Assembly (NCBI RefSeq): GCF_015706575.1
Contig: NW_024037070.1
Span: 2,413,874-2,477,873, forward strand
Origin: Patiria miniata
Taxonomy: Eukaryota; Echinodermata; Asteroidea; Valvatida; Asterinidae
Direction of reading: 5' to 3'
Length of the DNA stretch: 64,000 nt
Part shown: in pieces, positions 58,801 through 64,000 of the stretch
Layout of the letters: each line of letters opens with the position of its first letter
Position numbering within the stretch: the first letter of the stretch is position 1
The notes under the pieces: generated by a model
Seen by the model: the letters and a program-made list of their open reading frames with translations, nothing else
What the model was told of the DNA's origin: nothing
Databases searched by the model: none
Made by a program: the position numbers and the translations under genes

Positions 58801-61800
58801 TGCGCAATACTACCAGTGAATCAGTATTTCATGGTCCGAAATTCACACTACACCAGCCTAGCTGCGTTTTGCGCGACATCGCGCAGTACGCGCGACGTGC
58901 ACGTCAAAGTCTTTATAAGGTAACAAGTTGTGGAGGGGCATTCCATATTATAGTCAGAGGGGTTTTTCGTAAAACATGAAGTAAAAATGTTGAACAAAAT
59001 CAGTTGGCAACGTCTAGTTTTGACTTGTTTTGATTTTTGGACCGAAAAGATTTGGTTTTTGATCAAAAAGGTATTTATGAATGGGAATAAATATGTGTTT
59101 GGTCAATATTAAACACTCTATTTAAGACCGGTGGGAGTCTGGATGGGTGATAATTACCCTCGGCGGTCTTAAACAGAGTTTTATAATACCTTCCGAACAC
59201 ACATTTATTCCCTTAATAACACCTGATATTTCATACTGTCAACGGTGTGGCCTTTAAATGGGTAACCCATTCATTTGTTGTGTTATCTCACCTCAAAGTC
59301 GGCATATTGGTCTTCTGTCAGTACTTTCTTTCCAACCACCAGAGTACGGAGCCCTTCACGTGCCATGTTACCACACTACAATATAAGCATATATACAACT
59401 ATCAGCACTGCAGCACACACACTGCATAACACTTGTGGGTGTGCTGATCCAGAATCAAATGGGCTGTGGATTAGTATGTACGCCTGTCCAAAATTGACAC
59501 TGAGGTTAATAGAACAGTAACATCATCATGTATGTGTCAATATAGTTTTTAAGATAGCTGATATTTACAAGATGCAAACTTATAAGATTAATATAACATC
59601 AGACACACTTTTCTTCATCTTCTCTAGACCACTCACTTTCTTTTTAATATTCCAATCAGATAAAATGCTATTTCGATATTTAGTGAGTGACAGAATATTC
59701 CAATATGGGGTATATTTGGCAGAGCCCTGTGCACCCTATGTACATACCTCTTCCTCTAACCAGTCATTGTATTGCACAATGGAACTCATAACAGTATCTG
59801 CTCCCTTCATGATGAAAACGATTTGACCCGTCTCCTCCTCCTAATATAATGCACAAGGAAAAAATACACTTCTTACTTCAACAAGACATTACTGCCTTAG
59901 GCTCATACTTACTCCATTAAAAAAGTAATAGTGATAATACATTCAGTTGCTAAGTATGACAACATTTTAATATAAACAATGGCCATATAACAAATCTATA
60001 GTCACTTGAAGGTGGCCTGACAAGGTGATTGTTGAACATATAAAATGTCCAGCATCTGTGGCTAATGCCAAGCATTACCAGTCATAACCACCATGTATGG
60101 CAATCATCTTGCACATGAAATGCATCTGGAATCCCATACCGATATGGACTAACTATTGAATGACCTGCATGTTTATCCCTGGTAGTGACACCCCAGCGGA
60201 CATTACCAGATTCATGGATGTCTCCTTGACTCCAGGTCCACACAAACATAAAGTTAACAAGGTGGTATTGAACAGGTTGACCATACTGTGAAGAATTGTA
60301 AAATAAAATCACCAGTTTTAATCTACAGCCGAGATCAGCTCGTTAGACTATGGAGGTCATACTTTCTTAAATCTGAAAAATTACAGTTACTAAAACAAAA
60401 CATTCTACTGAGATTAAGGGGCAGTGCCAAACAGAGTTATTCTCCAACTTCAACATTTTCAAAGGAGGTTTATAATCATGAGAGTGACCGACCTCAAGTA
60501 TTCCATTCAAGTCATTGTTGGCAACAAACATGCTGATAAGTACTGTAAATCAGAACACCTGGTTTGCCGTACTCAGACTCAGTACTCAAACAACTTCCCA
60601 GGGATCCAAGCCTGTCATCGCCTACATATAAGCCTGTCCAAAACAACCTCACTGTCCTCCCATGCTTTTCTTGACTAACACATGCTCCGTACTCAATAGG
60701 TAGAACTGAAGCTCTGCAGTGAACAAGTAGATGTTGCAGTAATTACTGAATTGTCGATTACAGCAAAGACCAATATTCTGTGAATGTTTTCAGAAAATGT
60801 ATAGACTAATTCAGCCAAGGCCATTTTCTACGATGTGACCAGCTCGCACAAGGTGCATTCAGGTAATAAGCAAACACTCTAGGCTCCTTCAACCAACAGG
60901 GTTACCAAACTGCGCGTCTGCTTCATCTTTATGAACGCATGCAGCGTGTGCGCTGATGTGGCGCCGCCTGTGAAATGGCTTCTAATTTTATTCAATGAAT
61001 TACAATATAGCTGGCAGGAGTGGTGGCTGTGAGTTGCTGTGCATACAAACTACTCTTATAGATGACATTGCTGTTAAGGATGTGACTTTGCGTTCAATTT
61101 TGTAAACGTTTAGGAAGTATTTAAAGAACCGTTTGAACGTTTAAACATTTCACAAAGGCCGACGCCTGCCCATCATTCATAGTTTTTTCCGTGTACAAAG
61201 TCAATAGAGGCCATCACAAAATCCAAGATGGCAGCGCCCATAGGATGCAAAAGTGACAAAAAGTTAGTGCCGAGTAAAAGCTCCTCCAGCATTTATTACA
61301 GCTTGGCACTGCCGCCTCATTGACATCAACAGATTAGCAAGAATCTGATGATCCAGGCCATACCAAATTTACTGAAGAATTTGAAACAACTCTGCTTGAT
61401 TCCGTGGCCAAACTTGGCGATGGAGTTGCCTTTCCAGCTTGTTCCACAAGGTTTGTGTGCTACCATGACGCCATGCTCACAGAACACACACACACACCAG
61501 TTGTTCAGACAGACCTCGGATTTATGGAAGGACTGTCATAGGTTGTTGCTTGGCATTGGTGTCTTCTTAGAGGAAGCTTCAGGTGTTGGTTTCTTTCGGG
61601 GATCTTCAAGGCCCACGGCTGGTACCCATTGGCAAAGAGAACGTTTTTGATGTGGTGGAACTCAGTCTTGCGGTTTTCCTCCTCTGTGATAACCTGGTTG
61701 ATCTAGTGTTAAAGAGTTCGAACCACTGACTTTTTGTACGCCAGATGGTGATTTGAGCCAACAATCAAATATTGGTCACTGTGGGTCGTTTCCTGTAGAT

Positions 61801-63783
61801 GGTTTACTTTGGTGGATCCGTCACCCTTAAATGTGAACACAGGTGTCCAGGGACAAAAGTTTGGAATCTGTCTCTGGCTCCATATTAAATCTGATGATGG
61901 GATCAATGCTGTTGATGTGTTTGGTGAAACCTTCAATTGCCAACTCCTGTACCTAGTCATCCATATAGCAGTACCATCAGTTTGGAGGGTTAGGGGCAGT
62001 AGATAAAGCTCGGCATTTGAAATCCTCCACATACAAATTGGCGACCGATTGGGATACTGGGGAACCCATTGCAGTCCCATGTGTCCTGCTATGAGCTCTT
62101 CAACTCAAGTCCTCAAAAAGGTACCTTTATTGAGATGCAATATTGAGACTGGAAACGAACTTTCGTGCTCAGTGTAAACACATTGTTTTGGATTTTGAAC
62201 AAAAACAAACAAATGCCTTACCCTGACAATGATACCCATGCGCTTGGTCTCAGAAGTGAAAGGGAAGATCTGCAAGATGGAGTAGTTATGGATGTTCCCA
62301 GTTGGTGTCCGTAATGACATGGAGTTCAGGTTTCGTTTCACCAAAGCAAGACCCATGTCCTCAGTCCATGATACTAGAGCAACCTGGTTGATGACAAACC
62401 ATGACAAGATTAGTTGGAATGAACATGACCCCGACATTTGTTGTTGTAATACTATGGTATTCGATAGTGAAATATTACTGGTTGAGAACTGTTGATGTAA
62501 CATATTTCAGAACTAATTGACCTAATGGACATTATCTAATATGAACACCTGGTAAATCACATTGATTGTTCTCAAAGGCTTTTGTATATTTTTATCCTGC
62601 ACTGTTACACATAGACAGAGTAGATCCAGTGCACAATCTAGGTACTGTATCCCACAACATGCATGTGTCAACCATGTCAACACAGAGTCATGCACATTTC
62701 AATGCAGACGTACGTATTAACAACCGAAGCATTGGACTTCACAATTTAAAAAATGAGTGAGGGCATCAAAATGAAGCCAAAAAAACTGTACAAAAAAGTC
62801 CCTGCTCATTTTCAAAAATATCCTTTTATTAGCATTTTCATCCCATCCCTTTTGATCTATTGTACGCAGCGCGCACGCTAAGACGCGCAGTGGGCCGGCG
62901 CTATACGATCTTTGAGCTATTTAAACCATAGCATGTGTTATAGCAGTTAAAATATTGCCTTGGAAGTTGATGCAGTTGCCTTGATGATTTTCTGCATTGT
63001 TTTGAGAACTTACAATGTTAATTTGCATTGTTGTCAATGATTTGACTTTTAAACCTTAATTGTTAGCATTGAAAAAGCTGAAAAAAAGTAGTGGATATAA
63101 TACAACGTTGTGAGTTTTGTTTGTTCTTAAAGTTTTATCCTCCAATCGAATGACAAAGATCTACTTGGATGTTATACAAAACAAATAATGAATTTTTTGC
63201 ATTCGTGCAATGGTGAGAATATTTTCATTCGTTGAAAGATGGAATGTTCCATTCAACTCCGCTTCGCCTCGTTTTGGAACATTCAATCTTTCAACTCATG
63301 AAAATATTCTCACCATTGCACTCATAAACAATCATTATTTGTATAATGTTCGGTATAGCGGCGTTCCATCATAGCAGAAATACTAAGCATAAAGAATGAC
63401 ACTTACAACAAATACAGCTGGTTAAAATCTTAGACACATTTTAAGGGTTGAGATATTTCAGATATTTCACAGAAGGCTGATTTTACCTCATCAGGACTGG
63501 ATGCCTGGTACACCACCTTGCTCTCATTAGCCTGATCAGCTTCAGTCTCCTCTGGATTTATCTCTCCATCTTCATATGTAGGAGTTACGTTGTGACACAG
63601 TGCTATGGCCTTGACTGACTCATAAACCTTAGTCACCACTGTCCGTCTAACAGCTGGTTTACGGGATGGGGTGGTAGTTGCAGGTATAGTGGGTTGGGAA
63701 TAAGAAGTCAGAAGGTGTGCCCGCAGCTCATCAGAGGAATCTTGGCCAAATGACACAGTCCCAAGGTGTAGCTTTTTGAACAC
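46736..63783 (-). CDS. ATP9: ATP9A/ATP9B-type P4-ATPase, C-terminal 644 residues in 12 exons
   Basis: A class-2 P4-ATPase (Neo1/ATP9 branch) of the Golgi and endosomes, linked to lipid asymmetry and recycling; unlike most P4-ATPases it works without a CDC50 partner (family knowledge). Joined exons give 644 residues that align end to end with human ATP9A from just after DKTGTLTQNE. The nucleotide domain has [42 protein letters not shown] and [10 protein letters not shown]. The phosphorylation domain has [25 protein letters not shown] and [11 protein letters not shown]. The membrane region includes [46 protein letters not shown] and [17 protein letters not shown], then stop. The catalytic DKTGT exon and transmembrane segments 1-4 lie right of the window. 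All junctions keep frame and all use GT-AG. Vertebrates have two paralogues; this is probably the single pre-duplication gene, which is an inference. Confidence 0.95.
47258..47884. mobile_element. ACCCTAACGTGGCGC inverted-repeat element, copy 2 (reverse orientation)
   Basis: Reverse complement of 23152-23745, with ends TGTACCCTAACGTGGCGC on both sides and one additional internal TTCCCTAACGTGGCGCAC. Inserted in the last ATP9 intron. Shared sequence runs out to CTATTGTTGATGTACCC, so the true ends may be a few bases further out. Confidence 0.8.
48694..48955 (-). CDS. ATP9: ATP9 exon k (membrane segments)
   Basis: 262 bases, [20 protein letters not shown] to FDSYF. It carries several hydrophobic segments and the conserved [15 protein letters not shown] stretch. 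Acceptor CCACAG, donor TTTG|GTGAGT. Confidence 0.93.
49362..49532. mobile_element. 171-bp hAT-like MITE with 19-bp TIRs
   Basis: CAGTGTTGTGGTCGAGACC and inverted CAGTGTTGTAATCGAGACC differ at two positions. No 8-bp duplication was found. It shares its first nine bases with the 37595 element. It lies in the ATP9 intron between exons j and k and is followed directly by the palindrome TGTTGGCTGTGC (49535-49561). Confidence 0.65.
50694..50802 (-). CDS. ATP9: ATP9 exon j
   Basis: 109 bases, [19 protein letters not shown] to YKDLIK. YTMFPVF is diagnostic of the ATP9/Neo1 branch. Confidence 0.93.
51246..51466 (-). CDS. ATP9: ATP9 exon i
   Basis: 221 bases, [20 protein letters not shown] to [23 protein letters not shown] is the conserved loop before the C-terminal membrane segments. 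Acceptor TTCTAG, donor GTAGG|GTAAGT. Confidence 0.93.
51723..52112 (+). repeat. dispersed about 390-bp repeat, copy 2
   Basis: Starts with the 24-bp perfect palindrome ACGGTGCGTCTT plus complement (51723-51746), half of which survives in copy 1 at 15000. It lies in the ATP9 intron between exons h and i. Confidence 0.75.
53981..54045 (-). CDS. ATP9: ATP9 exon h (GDGGNDVSM)
   Basis: 65 bases completing [16 protein letters not shown] and VGLEGK. This is the Mg-binding DGxND motif of P-type ATPases. Human has IQESDCGVGVEGK here. Confidence 0.95.
54577..54721 (-). CDS. ATP9: ATP9 exon g
   Basis: 48 codons plus one base, [17 protein letters not shown] to GKRTCAI. Contains [12 protein letters not shown]. 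Acceptor TTAATAG, donor ATAG|GTTAGT. Confidence 0.93.
54944..55343. mobile_element. pogo/Tigger-like MITE, 400 bp
   Basis: TA-flanked. The ends CAGTGGAACGTCGCTATA and inverted CAGTGGAACGCCGCTATAA are almost exact, the CAGTGGAAC type typical of pogo/Tigger elements. Inner GTTCGGTATAGC motifs repeat near each end. Related pieces are at 44750-44960 and 63347-63368. No intact transposase. Confidence 0.85.
55497..55518. repeat. 22-bp perfect palindrome
   Basis: ATAGTGCCTGA followed by its exact complement, with no loop. Confidence 0.9.
55715..55842. repeat. foldback with about 55-bp arms
   Basis: GCACGTCTATG, CCTCGGG and TGTGAGTGACC on the left are complemented in order on the right; the loop is about 12 bases. 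It is in the ATP9 intron between f and g. Confidence 0.75.
56044..57009. mobile_element. mariner-like element relic, TA-flanked
   Basis: CAGGGTTTCCCCAAAAAAG at the left; inverted CAGCTTGTCCCAAAATAAGG at the right, with TA at both outer edges. The 966-bp length and the C.GGGTNTCCCNAAAA end type recall mariner elements, but no transposase motif was recognised. Its right end is 18 bases from the exon f donor. Confidence 0.6.
57028..57216 (-). CDS. ATP9: ATP9 exon f
   Basis: 63 codons, [14 protein letters not shown] to [16 protein letters not shown] is the conserved hinge-side motif. The donor GAT|GTGAGT is only 18 bases from the end of a mariner-like insertion. Confidence 0.93.
57539..57709 (-). 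CDS. ATP9: ATP9 exon e
   Basis: 57 codons, [17 protein letters not shown] to LRNAGIK. Contains the [19 protein letters not shown] segment leading to the phosphorylation domain. Acceptor TGACAG, donor AAG|GTACCT. Confidence 0.93.
58113..58550 (+). repeat. pair of 59-60-bp direct repeats 378 bp apart
   Basis: ATTCGTTA.TTCCCGAAGACC continuing through TGAAGTAACATCACTTCATG and TCTTGTCTTCACATA occurs at 58113-58171 and 58491-58550 with few differences. Each contains the inner palindrome TGAAGT..ACTTCA. They could be terminal direct repeats of a small element or a local duplication. Confidence 0.7.
58690..59205 (-). repeat. dispersed about 500-bp repeat, copy 2 (inverted)
   Basis: Reverse complement of 38850-39355, intact order of blocks. 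It lies in the ATP9 intron between d and e. Confidence 0.75.
59292..59375 (-). CDS. ATP9: ATP9 exon d
   Basis: 28 codons, [17 protein letters not shown] to QYADFE. Matches human [17 protein letters not shown]. Acceptor TTGTAG, donor GAG|GTGAGA. Confidence 0.93.
59748..59840 (-). CDS. ATP9: ATP9 exon c
   Basis: 31 codons, [18 protein letters not shown] to [12 protein letters not shown] is the nucleotide-binding motif of P-type ATPases. Acceptor TATTAG, donor GAG|GTATGT. Confidence 0.93.
59841..61329. other. ATP9 intron, no gene seen
   Basis: First part of the large intron between exons b and c. Short open frames only; CCAAGATGGCAGCGCCC at 61222 is a YY1-like sequence without other promoter context. 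Confidence 0.4.
61330..62090 (-). mobile_element. Penelope-like retroelement fossil (reverse transcriptase part)
   Basis: A broken, old fragment of a Penelope-like element in the ATP9 intron. Minus-strand motifs recall the conserved core (ANLYVEDF and ALSTAP near 62020-62060), the HSDQYL segment near 61760 and, further on, a connector of [13 protein letters not shown] type near 61455. No complete domain, endonuclease or terminal repeats are visible. It carries many breaks and is not functional. Confidence 0.6.
62222..62383 (-). CDS. ATP9: ATP9 exon b
   Basis: 54 codons, [15 protein letters not shown] to KRMGIIVR. Acceptor CAACCAG, donor AGG|GTAAGG. Contains the [11 protein letters not shown] segment (human FPFTYESKRMG). 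Confidence 0.93.
63172..63346. mobile_element. 175-bp foldback with TTATACAAA ends
   Basis: The arms pair through TTATACAAA, CAATGGTGAGAATATTTTCA and GAATGTTCC, leaving a 20-25-base loop. It is in an ATP9 intron. No target duplication could be fixed because a Tigger-like fragment adjoins on the right. Confidence 0.75.
63347..63368 (-). repeat. end fragment of the pogo/Tigger-like MITE
   Basis: GTTCGGTATAGCGGCGTTCC matches the right end of 54944-55343. Confidence 0.6.
63487..63783 (-). CDS. ATP9: ATP9 exon a (nucleotide-binding domain start)
   Basis: 99 codons, phase 0 at both ends, donor GATGAG|GTAAAA. Starts [13 protein letters not shown] and ends YQASSPDE. A variable Pro/Thr-rich linker lies in the middle ([15 protein letters not shown]). 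Confidence 0.93.
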
Positions 63784-63785
63784 CT

Positions 63786-64000
63786 ATAATATCAAAATGT
63801 ACATATGTAGGATGTCTACATTCAATGTCTGCATTGTTTAGTAACTACATGTATCACATTTCCCGGACTTTGATATAACTGCTAAAACTGTTAATGGAAT
63901 TACAGGGAACACACATCTAAGAGTTTACGATATTTTTGTGTCAAAATTTGAACCAGCCAGGCAACCCTAGCCAGCTCACTGGTGGAGTGGCCAAGATGTC
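63786..64000 (-). other. ATP9 intron at the right edge
   Basis: No exon was recognised in the last 215 bases. The DKTGT exon is expected further right. Confidence 0.6.

Noticed and set aside
61709-62080. Host gene exon on the minus strand
   Set aside because: Motifs point to a Penelope-like fossil and no ATP9 sequence is missing between exons b and c.

Overview
The window is eukaryotic genomic DNA: spliced genes with GT-AG introns, AT-rich introns, and very dense short repeats. The conserved genes (CDK10, a CHST1/3-type sulfotransferase and ATP9), together with abundant short DNA-transposon relatives, a LINE and a Penelope-like fossil, suggest a marine invertebrate. An echinoderm or hemichordate is my best guess, but the species cannot be fixed from the sequence. 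There is no operon, CRISPR array, rRNA or prokaryotic signal.

Host genes. (1) At the left edge, on the minus strand, are the first two coding exons of a CDK10-like kinase (3417-3542 and 2700-2772); the rest lies left of the window. (2) In the centre, on the plus strand, is one intact coding exon of a Golgi carbohydrate 6-O-sulfotransferase (31850-33286, 478 aa), with a splice acceptor just upstream. (3) The right third, 46736-63783 on the minus strand, holds twelve exons coding for the C-terminal 644 residues of an ATP9A/ATP9B-type P4-ATPase; every splice phase fits and the stop codon is present. The aspartate-phosphorylation exon lies beyond the right edge. (4) Degraded gene relics: a DUF6589-like gene (5787-6471) and possibly a captured terminal exon (20521-20586).

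Repeats. From about 3.6 to 31 kb there is almost no host coding sequence. This stretch is a layered deposit of non-autonomous DNA transposons, inverted-repeat (foldback) elements, minisatellites, one degenerate LINE and tandem arrays. Several elements are defined by both terminal inverted repeats (TIRs) and target-site duplications (TSDs). They include a TAGCCCC-ended family with 9-bp TSDs (16104-17201 and 17784-19265), two elements whose inverted arms are minisatellites (19273-23137 and 21962-22543), hAT-like elements with 8-bp TSDs (25157-26025 and 37595-38224), two elements with 6-bp direct repeats (26549-27876 and 29467-30884), and a five-copy TTAA-flanked piggyBac-like MITE that carries a central palindrome varying in a compensated way. 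A pogo/Tigger-like MITE, a mariner-like element, a Penelope-like fossil and more foldbacks sit in the ATP9 introns.

The host genes show no functional link to each other. The most notable content is the nesting order of the mobile elements, which can be read from interrupted TSDs, and the minisatellite-armed and palindrome-bearing elements, which I cannot assign to named families. I found no convincing new multi-gene system.
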